Assembly: GCA_900757615.1 (NCBI GenBank)
Contig: CAAEON010000030.1
Location: 83,128-147,127, forward strand
Source of the DNA: an uncultured Collinsella sp.
Lineage (GTDB): Bacteria > Actinomycetota > Coriobacteriia > Coriobacteriales > Coriobacteriaceae
Length of the DNA: 64,000 nucleotides
Reading direction: 5' to 3'
Part shown: piece after piece, positions 16,804 through 25,022 of the stretch
Numbering within the stretch: position 1 is the first letter of the stretch
Layout of the letters: every line of letters starts with the position of its first letter
The notes under the pieces: model-generated
What the model was told of the DNA's origin: nothing
The model's database searches: none
The model's input: only the letters and a program-made list of their open reading frames with translations
Position numbers and translations under genes: made by a program

Positions 16804-16832
16804 TTGCACCGCGCAAAATCATCCCCTACTAT
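16804..16832 (+). promoter_or_regulatory. Candidate promoter of ridA
   Basis: TTGCAC (16804-16809) and TACTAT (16827-16832) are separated by exactly 17 bases. Transcription would begin near 16839, right at the base of the inverted repeat at 16841-16888. The hexamers match consensus only in part. Confidence 0.4.
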
Positions 16833-16840
16833 CCCAATCA

Positions 16841-16888
16841 AGCGCGGCGTTCAGACCGAACTGTGCCTCCCGGTGTGAACGCCGCGCT
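16841..16888 (+). promoter_or_regulatory. 5'-leader hairpin of ridA
   Basis: AGCGCGGCGTTCA (16841-16853) and TGAACGCCGCGCT (16876-16888) are perfectly complementary over 13 bp with a 22-base loop. The structure lies between the candidate promoter and the ribosome binding site (AAGGAG, 16910-16915). There is no T-tract, so it is not a terminator. It could stabilise the mRNA or be a protein-binding operator. Confidence 0.5.
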
Positions 16889-16921
16889 CACGCTCTCTCA
16901 ACTGATCGTAAGGAGAAAAAC

Positions 16922-17299
16922 ATGAGCAAGACCGTCGTGTCTTCCGATAACGCACCCGCAGCCATTGGTCCGTATTCCCCCGGCATCCAGACCGGCAGCA
17001 TGGTGTTCCTGTCCGGCCAGCTGGGCATCGACCCCGCAACCGGCAAGATGCCCGAGGGCGTCGAGGCTCAGGCCAAGCAGTCCCTTGCTAACGTCGAGGC
17101 CCTGCTGACCGCTGCCGGCGCCACCTTTGCCGATGTCGTCAAGACCACGGTTTACCTGGCCGACATCGCCGACTTCGCTGCCGTGAACGAGATTTATGCC
17201 TCCAAGTTCGAGGCTCCGTTCCCCGCGCGCAGCGCTTTCCAGGTTGCCGCCCTTCCGGCCGGCGGTCTGGTCGAGATCGAAGTCGTTGCCGCTCTCTAA
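16922..17299 (+). CDS. ridA: RidA family reactive intermediate deaminase
   Basis: 125 residues, normal for the YjgF/YER057c/UK114 family. N-A-P-A-A-I-G-P-Y-S-P-G near the start, VFLSGQLGIDP and the C-terminal PARSAFQVAALPAGGLVEIE with the key Arg are all present. RidA hydrolyses reactive enamine/imines such as 2-aminoacrylate made by PLP enzymes. The diaminopropionate ammonia-lyase encoded at 34659-35873 is expected to form 2-aminoacrylate, so RidA may serve the purine island as well as general metabolism. It is a single-gene transcript with its own leader hairpin and terminator. Confidence 0.95.
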   Translation: MSKTVVSSDNAPAAIGPYSPGIQTGSMVFLSGQLGIDPATGKMPEGVEAQAKQSLANVEALLTAAGATFADVVKTTVYLADIADFAAVNEIYASKFEAPFPARSAFQVAALPAGGLVEIEVVAAL

Positions 17300-17334
17300 G
17301 GCGTTGGCAACAGCTAAACATGACATGCAAAAAG

Positions 17335-17363
17335 ACCCTGCAGCGCGAGCTGCAGGGTTTTTT
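17335..17363 (+). terminator. Intrinsic terminator of ridA
   Basis: ACCCTGCAGC, loop GCGA, GCTGCAGGGT, then a T-run: a perfect 10-bp stem with a GNRA-type tetraloop, 35 bases after the ridA stop. Confidence 0.95.
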
Positions 17364-17417
17364 GTCAAGCGGTGCGACAAAAATGATCCGTTTCCCCTCG
17401 TCCCCAAGGGATCACGT

Positions 17418-18074
17418 TTAGCCTTCCTTGCGGACTTTTTGCAGGTAGCGGTAGACGCTGGGTTCCGAGATACCCAGTGCGGCGGCAGCGCAGGCCACGG
17501 CGCCCTTGAGCATGAACACCCCGTTGCCGTTAAGGTGGCGAATGACGTCCACGCGGTCGCTCTGACCAAGCGACGCTACATCCAGCCCGCGCGCGCTCAG
17601 CAACTCGGCAATGCTGCGGTCGATGAGCTCCTGTGTGGACTCCGAAAGGCTTTCGACCTCGATAGACGCGGGCTCCGCCTGCCTAGGCACAGCGTCGAAG
17701 CATGCCATGAGCTGCTGCGCCATGGCGTTGATGGAGCGCACGGTCGAGAGGTCGGTGTTGACGCAGAGCATACCGACGATCTCGTCATTTTCGCGGATAA
17801 AGAACGTCGCGGACTCCAGCGTCTTGCCACCGGCACCGCGCCCCTCGTAGCCCGTAATAAACGGCAGGTCGCGATACTTGGGGTCGTGCATGATCTTGAG
17901 CGCCAGATCGGTGGCGGGACCGCCGACCTTGCGGCCGCTCACGATGCCGTTGCGAATATCGACGATGGCATGGTCGGGATCCGAGAAATCGTGCAGCACG
18001 ATTTCGCTGTTTTTGCCGAGTATCTGCTCCAGGAAATCGACCATCGGCAAAAAGCGACGTACGGTCTCGTTCAC
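17418..18074 (-). CDS. YheO/DauR-like PAS-HTH transcriptional regulator
   Basis: 218 residues from a GTG at 18074, chosen because AAAGGAG lies six bases upstream; a TTG two codons earlier would touch the ribosome binding site. The N-terminal YheO-like PAS domain (about 5-115) reads NSEIVLHDFSDPDHAIVDIR and FIRENDEIVGMLCVNTDLS. The C-terminal HTH_22 (about 160-218) ends ALGISEPSVYRYLQKVRKEG. Relatives include DauR, a regulator of D-arginine catabolism. It is transcribed divergently from a purine permease, and a second protein of the same kind lies at 33728-34381 divergent from ygeX. Control of purine genes is inferred. Confidence 0.88.
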   Translation of the reverse strand: MNETVRRFLPMVDFLEQILGKNSEIVLHDFSDPDHAIVDIRNGIVSGRKVGGPATDLALKIMHDPKYRDLPFITGYEGRGAGGKTLESATFFIRENDEIVGMLCVNTDLSTVRSINAMAQQLMACFDAVPRQAEPASIEVESLSESTQELIDRSIAELLSARGLDVASLGQSDRVDVIRHLNGNGVFMLKGAVACAAAALGISEPSVYRYLQKVRKEG

Positions 18075-18294
18075 GGGCAACTCCTTTGGGTGAAATCGGA
18101 AGTTTCATAACAATTTTTTCTCATGGTAACACGGCGTCTATTGACTCGTATATTCGCAGGTACACAGCGTAATACTGACGAACGGTAGGAATTTGGCGGT
18201 AAACGGTTGACCAAAAGAAAAGTTAGATGTTATTTTGACCAGACACTTTCCTGACCTGCGGAAATGCTTTGTCTCAGCTTAAGAATAGTCTGAT

Positions 18295-18338
18295 AACAAA
18301 AAATTATTATTGAGAATGAGAATCATCTTTAATACGAT
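18295..18338 (+). promoter_or_regulatory. Candidate permease promoter with Fur-like box
   Basis: TTGAGA (18310-18315) and TACGAT (18333-18338) are 17 bases apart and precede the permease start by about 88 bases. GAGAATGAGAATCATCTTT at 18312-18330 agrees with the classic 19-bp Fur box at 14 of 19 positions by eye and overlaps this promoter. Just upstream, AACAAA-N3-TTATTA (18295-18309) resembles the AACAAA-N3-TTTGTT sites before ygeX. The rest of 18075-18425 holds no gene. Confidence 0.4.
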
Positions 18339-18425
18339 ATGCAACGAAGGCACAACCTCAACCCCGCACTGCGTCACAATAGAGCGTTAGATGCGAAAAC
18401 AACTATTTCGAGGATTGGTGGTCAA

Positions 18426-19820
18426 ATGACCCAGGAGACGGTTAAGAACGGCACTGAAGCCCTGTTCACTCGTGAAGGCATGCCTCCCGTTAAAGAAATG
18501 ATCCCGTGTGCCCTTCAGCACGTACTGGCTTCGTTTGCCGGTATCATCACCCCGGCTGTCATCATGGCCGGCGTCTACGGCTTTAATAGCCAGCAGAGTA
18601 CCGACATCATCCAGGTCGCGCTCATTCTTTCGGCGATCGATACAGCCCTTCAGGCCTTCGCTCCCTTCCGTCGCATCGGCGGCGGTCTGCCCATCGTCAT
18701 GGGCGTTTCGTTCGCGTTCCTGCCGGCCCTGCAGGCCATGGGTGCCTCGGGCTTTAGCTTTGGTGCGCTGCTGGGCGGCGAGATTGTCGGCGGCGCCGTC
18801 GCGGTCCTCTTTGGTCTGGCTTACAGCAAGATTAAGTGGCTGTTCCCGCCCGTCGTGACCGGTACGGTCATCTTCTCCATTGGCGTCTCTCTCTATCCCA
18901 CGGCCGTCAAGTATATGGCCGGCGGCATGGGTACGCCGCTGTGGGGCACTCCGCAGGCCTGGTGCGTCGCTCTTATCACCTTCGCCGTGGTCTTTGCGCT
19001 CGCCAACTTTGGCAAGGGCACGCTCAAGCTGGGATCCGTGTTCTTTGGCATGATCGTTGGCATGATCGTTTCGATCCCCTTTGGCATGATCGACTTCTCC
19101 AGCGTCGCCACCGCTCAGGTCTTCGCCCTTCCCAAGCTCATGCCCTACGCGCTCGAGTTTGATCCCGAGGTCTGCATTACCCTCGCCGTCGTGTTCCCCA
19201 TGGTTGCCATCCAGGTTATCGGTGACGTCTCCGCCGCCTGCCTGGGCTCCATCGACCGTATGCCCACCGAGCGCGAGCTCTCCGGCGCTATCGTGTCCCA
19301 GGGCCTCACCTCTATGGTCGGCGGCCTGCTGGGCGGTCTTCCCACCAGCGCCCTTGGCCAGAACGTGGGCATCATCTGCTCCAACAAGGTCGTCAACAAG
19401 TGGGTCTTTGTGATCATCGCGGCCGTCTTTGCCGTCGCCGGTCTGTTCCCGCAGCTCTCTGCCGTCCTTTCCGCTATCCCGCAGCCCGTCATCGGCGGCG
19501 CGACCGTCGGCGTCTTTGGCACCATCACCATGAACGGCGTGCGCATGTTCACCCGCGAGGGCCTCACGCAGCGCACTACCACCATCGTCGGTACCTCCGT
19601 CGTCTTTGGCCTGGGTATCTGGATGGCCAGCGGCTGCCTTGCCGGCGAGGGTATGCCCACCTGGGTGTCCACCGTCATCGGCTCCAATGCCGTAACCCCC
19701 ACCGCCATCATGGCCATTGTCCTTAACCTGATCCTTCCGCAGACGCCGGTCGTGGCTCAGCACATCGATGCTGCCAAGGACGCTGCCGTGGATCTGGTCT
19801 TGCCCGAGAGCAAGAAGTAA
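18426..19820 (+). CDS. NCS2 family xanthine/uric acid permease
   Basis: 464 residues from the ATG at 18426. An upstream in-frame ATG at 18339 overlaps the promoter region and is not preferred. About 14 hydrophobic segments are expected. Family hallmarks: ALQHVLASFAGIITPAVIMA near the start, the signature GQNVGIICSNKV, and IPQPVIGGATVGVFGTITMN. NCS2 permeases import xanthine, uric acid or uracil with H+ or Na+. With ssnA immediately downstream and the xanthine dehydrogenase genes after it, a purine substrate is most likely. A second paralogue is at 43898-45211, so the island has two permeases, perhaps for different oxopurines. Confidence 0.88.
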   Translation: MTQETVKNGTEALFTREGMPPVKEMIPCALQHVLASFAGIITPAVIMAGVYGFNSQQSTDIIQVALILSAIDTALQAFAPFRRIGGGLPIVMGVSFAFLPALQAMGASGFSFGALLGGEIVGGAVAVLFGLAYSKIKWLFPPVVTGTVIFSIGVSLYPTAVKYMAGGMGTPLWGTPQAWCVALITFAVVFALANFGKGTLKLGSVFFGMIVGMIVSIPFGMIDFSSVATAQVFALPKLMPYALEFDPEVCITLAVVFPMVAIQVIGDVSAACLGSIDRMPTERELSGAIVSQGLTSMVGGLLGGLPTSALGQNVGIICSNKVVNKWVFVIIAAVFAVAGLFPQLSAVLSAIPQPVIGGATVGVFGTITMNGVRMFTREGLTQRTTTIVGTSVVFGLGIWMASGCLAGEGMPTWVSTVIGSNAVTPTAIMAIVLNLILPQTPVVAQHIDAAKDAAVDLVLPESKK

Positions 19821-19837
19821 CCAATTCGGTGCTATTC

Positions 19838-19867
19838 GTCGGCGGACGCATCGCCTCGTCCGCCGAC
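19838..19867. repeat. Inverted repeat between permease and ssnA
   Basis: GTCGGCGGACG (19838-19848) pairs perfectly with CGTCCGCCGAC (19857-19867). There is no T-tract. More small hairpins (TGCGGC/GCCGCA and AAAGGGTTTGTCCCTTT) follow up to 19915, giving a structured 195-base leader before ssnA. Confidence 0.5.
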
Positions 19868-20015
19868 GTCATGCGGCGCCAAGCCGCACTTCAAAGGGTT
19901 TGTCCCTTTGGTGAAGCGTTGACGGGAGAGGGCCCGTTTCCGGTGTAGGCCGGCGCTTCGCACTCCGCCATGTCAGAGGTGTCAAACCCCGCCTCTGATG
20001 TCGAAGGGAGCATCC

Positions 20016-21371
20016 ATGCTTCTGGTCGCTAACGGTTCCGTCTTTACCCGCAACGCTCAGGCCCCGTTCATCCCCAACGGTGCAGTCGCCATTGACGGAG
20101 ATACGATCGTCGAAGTGGGCCCCGAGTGCGAGCTCAAGGTCAAGTACCCGGATGCCGAGTACGTCGACGCCCGGGGCAACCTCATCATGCCCGGACTCAT
20201 TAACTGCCACACCCACATTTACTCGGGTCTGGCCCGCGGCCTTGCCATTAAGGGCTGCAACCCCACCAACTTCCTGGAGAATCTTGAGCAGCAGTGGTGG
20301 AAGATCGACGACAACCTGACGCTCGACGGCACCAAGGCCAGCGCCTATGCCACGATTTTGGACTCTATCCGCGATGGCGTCACCACGATTTTCGATCACC
20401 ATGCGAGCTTCTGCGAGATCCCGGGAAGCCTCTTTACCATTAAGGACGCTGCTCAGGAGCTGGGCATGCGTTCGTGCCTGTGCTACGAGGTCTCCGATCG
20501 CCGCGGCCAGGAAAAATGCGACCAGGCCATTGCCGAGAACGCCGAATTTGCCCAGTGGGCCGCCAAGGAGCGTCGCGATAACGATAACCACATGATCGCC
20601 GCCATGTTTGGCGGTCACGCCACCTTTACGCTGTCGGACGAGACCATGGACAAGATGGCCGAGGCCAACAACGGCCTGACCGGCTTCCACATCCATGTGT
20701 GCGAGGGCATGAATGACGTGTGGGACTCCCGCCTCAACCGCGGCGGCATCAGCCCCGTCGAGCGCCTGCTGCAGCACAATCTGCTGGGTCCCGACACCAT
20801 GCTCGGCCACTGCATCCACGTGACGCCTGCCGAGATGGATATCGTCAAGGAGTCCGGTACCTGGCTGGTCAACAATCCCGAATCCAATATGGGCAACGCC
20901 GTGGGCTGCGCCCCCGTGCTCGAGTTCTTCCGCCGCGGCATCCCCGTGTGCATGGGCACCGACGCCTACACCCACGATATGCTCGAGAGCCTCAAGGTCT
21001 TCCTGATCATTCAGCGCCACAACGCCGCCATGCCCAACGTGGGCTGGTGCGAGGCCATGACCATGCTGTTCGAGAACAACGCCAAGATGGCGAGCAAGTA
21101 CTTCGATCGCAAGCTCGGTGTGCTCGAGGCCGGCGCTGCCGCCGACGTCATCGTCATGGACTACAAGCCCTTTACGCCGCTGAGCGAGGAGAACATCGAC
21201 GGCCATATGCTCTTTGGCATGATGGGCAAAAACTGCCGCACCACCATCATCAACGGCCGCGTCCTGTACAGGGATCGTGAGTTCGTTGGGATTGATGAGG
21301 ACAAGATCAACGCGTGGACCATGGCCGAGTCCAAGAAGCTCTGGAGCACGCTCAACGATCGCGCCTACTAA
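20016..21371 (+). CDS. ssnA: SsnA putative aminohydrolase (amidohydrolase superfamily)
   Basis: 451 residues starting at ATG 20016, with AAGGGAG five bases upstream; an ATG six codons earlier has no ribosome binding site. Metal-binding motifs of the ATZ/TRZ-type amidohydrolases are in place: NCHTHIYSG (about 62-70), GFHIHVCEG, LGHCIHVT and the Asp in MGTDAYTHD. SsnA is one of the seven proteins (SsnA, YgfK, XdhD, HyuA, YgeW, YgeX, YgeY) linked to anaerobic uric acid breakdown in gut bacteria. Its exact reaction is unsettled, and hydrolytic deamination or ring opening of a purine intermediate is the usual proposal. ygfK follows on the same strand. Confidence 0.92.
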   Translation: MLLVANGSVFTRNAQAPFIPNGAVAIDGDTIVEVGPECELKVKYPDAEYVDARGNLIMPGLINCHTHIYSGLARGLAIKGCNPTNFLENLEQQWWKIDDNLTLDGTKASAYATILDSIRDGVTTIFDHHASFCEIPGSLFTIKDAAQELGMRSCLCYEVSDRRGQEKCDQAIAENAEFAQWAAKERRDNDNHMIAAMFGGHATFTLSDETMDKMAEANNGLTGFHIHVCEGMNDVWDSRLNRGGISPVERLLQHNLLGPDTMLGHCIHVTPAEMDIVKESGTWLVNNPESNMGNAVGCAPVLEFFRRGIPVCMGTDAYTHDMLESLKVFLIIQRHNAAMPNVGWCEAMTMLFENNAKMASKYFDRKLGVLEAGAAADVIVMDYKPFTPLSEENIDGHMLFGMMGKNCRTTIINGRVLYRDREFVGIDEDKINAWTMAESKKLWSTLNDRAY

Positions 21372-21386
21372 TTACAAGTAGATTCG

Positions 21387-21460
21387 CGCGCGTCGGATGT
21401 TTCGCCGCATCCGACGCGCGTATAGGCGACCTCCGCGGGGTCGCCGGCGCTGTGCTAGCG
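21387..21460. repeat. Cluster of inverted repeats between ssnA and ygfK
   Basis: CGCGCGTCGGATG (21387-21399) and CATCCGACGCGCG (21408-21420) form a perfect 13-bp stem with an 8-base loop. GGCGACC/GGTCGCC follows, and then an AGCGCT-containing hairpin. No T-tract, so this looks more like an mRNA-processing or stabilising spacer than a terminator. Confidence 0.55.
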
Positions 21461-21519
21461 CTACACCGTATTTGCGCCCGCCGCGCGGTCTCGCCGGGCG
21501 TTACAGAGAGGAGCTCACT

Positions 21520-24519
21520 ATGAGCGACATCATGAGGCCGATCCCGTTTTCGCAGCTGATGAACTGGATCATCGAGGAGCACAAGACCCAGGACGCCATC
21601 TTTGGCGTGCGCAAGATGGTCACGACCAACCAGGGGGGCGCGCTTCCCATTTTTGACGAGCGCATCGAGACCCCGTTTGGCCCGGCCGCCGGTCCCAATA
21701 CGCAGCTTGCCCAGAACATCGTGGCATCCTACGTGGCAGGCTCCCGCTTCTTCGAGCTCAAGACCGTCCAGGTTATGGACGGCGAGGAGCTCTCCAAGTG
21801 TGTGAACAAACCCTGCATTGTGGCGCAGGACGAGTGCTACAACTGCGAGTGGTCGACCGAGCTCGAGGTTCCGCAGGCCTTTGCCGAGTACGTGAAGGCA
21901 TGGTTTGCCTGCCACCTGATCGCTCGCGAGTACGGTCTGGGTAGCCCGGACGGCTTTGTCTTCAACATGTCCGTGGGTTATGACCTCGAGGGTATTAAGA
22001 GCCCCAAGGTCGACGCCTACATCGAGGGCATGAAGGACGCCAGCGGCTCCGACGTCTGGAACGAGTGCCGCACGTGGGCGCTCGCTAACCTGGACAAGTT
22101 TGAGCATGTCGATGCCGCGTTTGTCGAGTCCATCCCGGCGCGCGTCTCCAACTCCATCACTGAGTCCACGCTGCATGGCTGCCCGCCGGCGGAGATCGAG
22201 CGCATCGCGACCTATCTGATCACCGAGAAGGGCCTCAACACCTACATCAAGTGCAACCCCACGCTGCTGGGCTATGAGTTTGCCCGCCAGCGCCTGAACG
22301 AGCTGGGCTTTGACTACATCGTCTTCGATGACACGCACTTCCGCGAGGACCTGCAGTGGGTCGACGCCGTGCCCATGTTCGAGCGCCTGATTGCCCTGTG
22401 CGCCGAGCGCGGCCTGGAGTTTGGCGTCAAGCTGACCAACACGTTCCCCGTCGACGTGACGAGGAACGAGCTGCCTTCTACCGAGATGTACATGTCCGGC
22501 CGTTCGCTGTTCTCGCTGACCATCGAGGCCGCCCGCCGCATTACCGAGCAGTTCGATGGCAAGCTGCGCATCAGCTACTCCGGCGGTGCCACGGTCTACA
22601 ACATCCGTGCCCTGTATGACGCCGGCATTTGGCCCGTCACCCTGGCGACCGACGTACTCAAGCCCGGTGGCTACGAGCGCTTTAGCCAGATGGCCGGCGA
22701 GTTTGCCAACCTGGATGGCAAGCCGTTCACGGGCGTCTCTCTCGAGGCCGTGACCGCGATCCAGACCGACTCGCTCACCAACCCGCTCTACAAGAAGCCG
22801 CTGCGCCCGCTGCCCGACCGCAAGGTCGCCGGCAAGAGCCCGCTTTCCGACTGCTTTACCACGCCGTGCCGCACGAGCTGCCCCATCCAGCAGGATATTC
22901 CCGCCTACCTGGCGGCTGTTGACGAGGGCCGCTACGAGGACGCGCTTAACATCATCATCGAGCGCAACGCCCTGCCGTTCATTACCGGCACCATCTGCCC
23001 GCATCCCTGCGGCCGTGCCTGCGAGCGTGCATTCTACGAGCCCGAGGGCGCCCAGATCCGCGCCAGCAAGCTCAAGGCCGCCCGCGAGGCCATGACCGCC
23101 GTGCTGCCCAAGCTGCGCGCCCAGGCCATCGCCAACGACGGCGAGCGCAACGTTGCCGTTATCGGCGGCGGCCCGGCCGGCCTGGCGACGGCGTTCTTCC
23201 TGACGCGCGCTGGCGTGCCCGTCACCATCTTTGAGGCCCGCGACTCTCTCGGCGGCGTGGTCCGTCACGTGATCCCCGAGTTCCGTATCGCCAGCGACGA
23301 TATCTCGCACGACGCCGAGCTCTGCCTGGCCTTTGGTGCCAAGGTTCAGCTCAACGCCCGCGTGGAGTCCATTGACGAGCTCAAGGCCCAGGGCTTCACC
23401 GACGTGGTCGTGGCCACCGGTGCCTGGATGCCCGGCTCTGCGGGCCTGGGCGAGGGTGCCGAGCTCGATGTGCTGGAGTTCCTCGAGGCCGCCAAGAAGG
23501 GCGAGAAGCTCGAGCTGGGCGAGGACGTCGTGGTCATTGGCGCCGGCAACACCGCCATGGACGCCGCCCGCGTGGCCAAGCGCCTGGCTGGCGTGAAGAA
23601 CGTGCGCCTGGTGTATCGCCGCACCAAGAAGCAGATGCCCGCCGACGAGGAAGAGCTCGATCTTGCTCTTGCCGATGGCGTTGAGTTCTGCGAGCTGCTG
23701 GCGCCCAAGGCACTCAACGGCGCCGTGCTGACCTGCGACGTTATGGAGCTTGGCGAGCCGGATGCAAGCGGCCGTCGCAGCCCCGTCGCCACGGGCGAGA
23801 CCGTCGAGCTTTCCGCCACCACGGTGATCTGCGCCGTGGGCGAGGGCATCGATGCCAGCCTGTACGATGCCGCGGGCGTCGAGCATGACCGTCGTGGCCG
23901 TCTTGCCGCCACCTCCACCGGTGTTGAGGGCGTCTGGGCTGCCGGCGACTGCCGCCGCGGTCCCGCCACCGTGGTCGAGGCTATCGCCGACGCCGCCGAG
24001 GTCGCCCGTGCCATTGCCGACGTGGACTTTAACAAGTACGCCGACTGCAACGAGCAGGCCGGCCGCGAGGACACCTGCTATGAGCGCAAGGGGACGCTCT
24101 GCCGCGACAAGCGCAACTGCACCAAGACTCGCTGCCTGGGCTGCGGCTCGGTGTGCGAGGTCTGCTGCGACGTGTGCCCCAACCGCGCCAACGTGGCAAT
24201 TAAGGTGCCGGGTCTCGCCAAGCATCAGGTCGTCCATGTCGATGGCATGTGCAACGAGTGCGGCAACTGCGCCGTGTTCTGCCCCTACCAGGAGGGTCGT
24301 CCCTACAAGGACAAGCTCACCCTGTTCTGGAGCGAGCAGGACATGGAGAACTCCGAGAACGAGGGCTTCCTGGCCGTGGACGAGGATCACTTTAAGGTCC
24401 GCGTCGCCGGCACGGTCCGCACCGTCTCGGTCGATGCCGTCAACACCGGTCTGCCCGAGGCCGTCCGCCTGACCATCAAGGCCGTGCGCGACAGCTATTC
24501 GTACCTCCTTAAGAAATAG
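21520..24519 (+). CDS. ygfK: YgfK, selenate reductase-like flavo-iron-sulfur oxidoreductase
   Basis: 999 residues, close to the roughly 1030 of E. coli YgfK. The N-terminal half (1-450) is a dihydroorotate dehydrogenase-like TIM barrel (IETPFGPAAGPNTQLAQNIV). The middle has Cys motifs of the glutamate synthase small-subunit type (CFTTPCRTSCPIQQDIPAYL; TICPHPCGRACE) and two dinucleotide folds (VAVIGGGPAGLATAFFLTRA; VVVIGAGNTAMDAARVAKRL). The C-terminus is ferredoxin-like (LGCGSVCEVCCDVCPNRAN; CNECGNCAVFCPY). It probably moves electrons between NAD(P)H and the molybdenum hydroxylase or a reductive purine step. GAGAGGAG precedes the start. Next to the ferredoxin and xdhD genes. Confidence 0.93.
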   Translation: MSDIMRPIPFSQLMNWIIEEHKTQDAIFGVRKMVTTNQGGALPIFDERIETPFGPAAGPNTQLAQNIVASYVAGSRFFELKTVQVMDGEELSKCVNKPCIVAQDECYNCEWSTELEVPQAFAEYVKAWFACHLIAREYGLGSPDGFVFNMSVGYDLEGIKSPKVDAYIEGMKDASGSDVWNECRTWALANLDKFEHVDAAFVESIPARVSNSITESTLHGCPPAEIERIATYLITEKGLNTYIKCNPTLLGYEFARQRLNELGFDYIVFDDTHFREDLQWVDAVPMFERLIALCAERGLEFGVKLTNTFPVDVTRNELPSTEMYMSGRSLFSLTIEAARRITEQFDGKLRISYSGGATVYNIRALYDAGIWPVTLATDVLKPGGYERFSQMAGEFANLDGKPFTGVSLEAVTAIQTDSLTNPLYKKPLRPLPDRKVAGKSPLSDCFTTPCRTSCPIQQDIPAYLAAVDEGRYEDALNIIIERNALPFITGTICPHPCGRACERAFYEPEGAQIRASKLKAAREAMTAVLPKLRAQAIANDGERNVAVIGGGPAGLATAFFLTRAGVPVTIFEARDSLGGVVRHVIPEFRIASDDISHDAELCLAFGAKVQLNARVESIDELKAQGFTDVVVATGAWMPGSAGLGEGAELDVLEFLEAAKKGEKLELGEDVVVIGAGNTAMDAARVAKRLAGVKNVRLVYRRTKKQMPADEEELDLALADGVEFCELLAPKALNGAVLTCDVMELGEPDASGRRSPVATGETVELSATTVICAVGEGIDASLYDAAGVEHDRRGRLAATSTGVEGVWAAGDCRRGPATVVEAIADAAEVARAIADVDFNKYADCNEQAGREDTCYERKGTLCRDKRNCTKTRCLGCGSVCEVCCDVCPNRANVAIKVPGLAKHQVVHVDGMCNECGNCAVFCPYQEGRPYKDKLTLFWSEQDMENSENEGFLAVDEDHFKVRVAGTVRTVSVDAVNTGLPEAVRLTIKAVRDSYSYLLKK

Positions 24520-24530
24520 GCGAGTCTCTT

Positions 24531-25010
24531 ATGGCCAAATCCATTCAACATAACGTGGCCTACGTTGCCTGCGGAAGCGGTTGCGCCTCCGCAGGCGGCG
24601 ACGCCCGCTGCAGCGAAGGCTGCATTGGCTGTGGCGCCTGTGTCACGGCCTGCCCCCACGGTGCCATTGCGCTGGTCGATGGCACCGCCCGCGTGGATCG
24701 CTCAAAGTGCACGGGCTGTGGCCTGTGCGGCATGGCGTGCCCGCAGCGCGTGATTGCCTTCGTTCCCGGCTATCAGAACATCCTGGTGCGCTGCAATAAC
24801 ACCGATAAGGGCGCCATTGCGCGCAAGATCTGCGACACGAGCTGCATCGGTTGCGGCATGTGCGCCAAAAAGTGCCCTGCCGGCGCAATCCGCATCGAGG
24901 ACAACTGCGCCCATATCGACGGCACGGACTGCCTGTCGTGCGGCATGTGTGCGGTTGTGTGCCCGCATGGCGCCATCCACGATCGCACCGGCATCGCCGC
25001 CGGCGTGTAG
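24531..25010 (+). CDS. Polyferredoxin with four 4Fe-4S motifs (RnfB-like)
   Basis: 159 residues with four C-x2-C-x2-C-x3-C motifs: CIGCGACVTACP, CTGCGLCGMACP, CIGCGMCAKKCP and CLSCGMCAVVCP. A further Cys pair lies near the N-terminus (ACGSGCASAGG). It resembles the ferredoxin part of RnfB and is a soluble electron carrier. It lies 11 bases after ygfK and 12 bases before the xdhD-like gene, which points to electron transfer between the Mo-hydroxylase, which lacks its own FAD domain, and YgfK. Its position as a separate gene in this operon is informative. Confidence 0.88.
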   Translation: MAKSIQHNVAYVACGSGCASAGGDARCSEGCIGCGACVTACPHGAIALVDGTARVDRSKCTGCGLCGMACPQRVIAFVPGYQNILVRCNNTDKGAIARKICDTSCIGCGMCAKKCPAGAIRIEDNCAHIDGTDCLSCGMCAVVCPHGAIHDRTGIAAGV

Positions 25011-25022
25011 AAGGGAATCACC

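Noticed and set aside
21352..24390. A 1012-codon open frame antisense to ygfK, and similar long antisense frames at 37585-41013, 24702-28031 and 19869-21206
   Set aside because: They lie opposite well-supported enzymes, have low-complexity His/Gly/Val/Leu-rich translations and no ribosome binding sites. They arise from the high-GC codon bias of the real genes.
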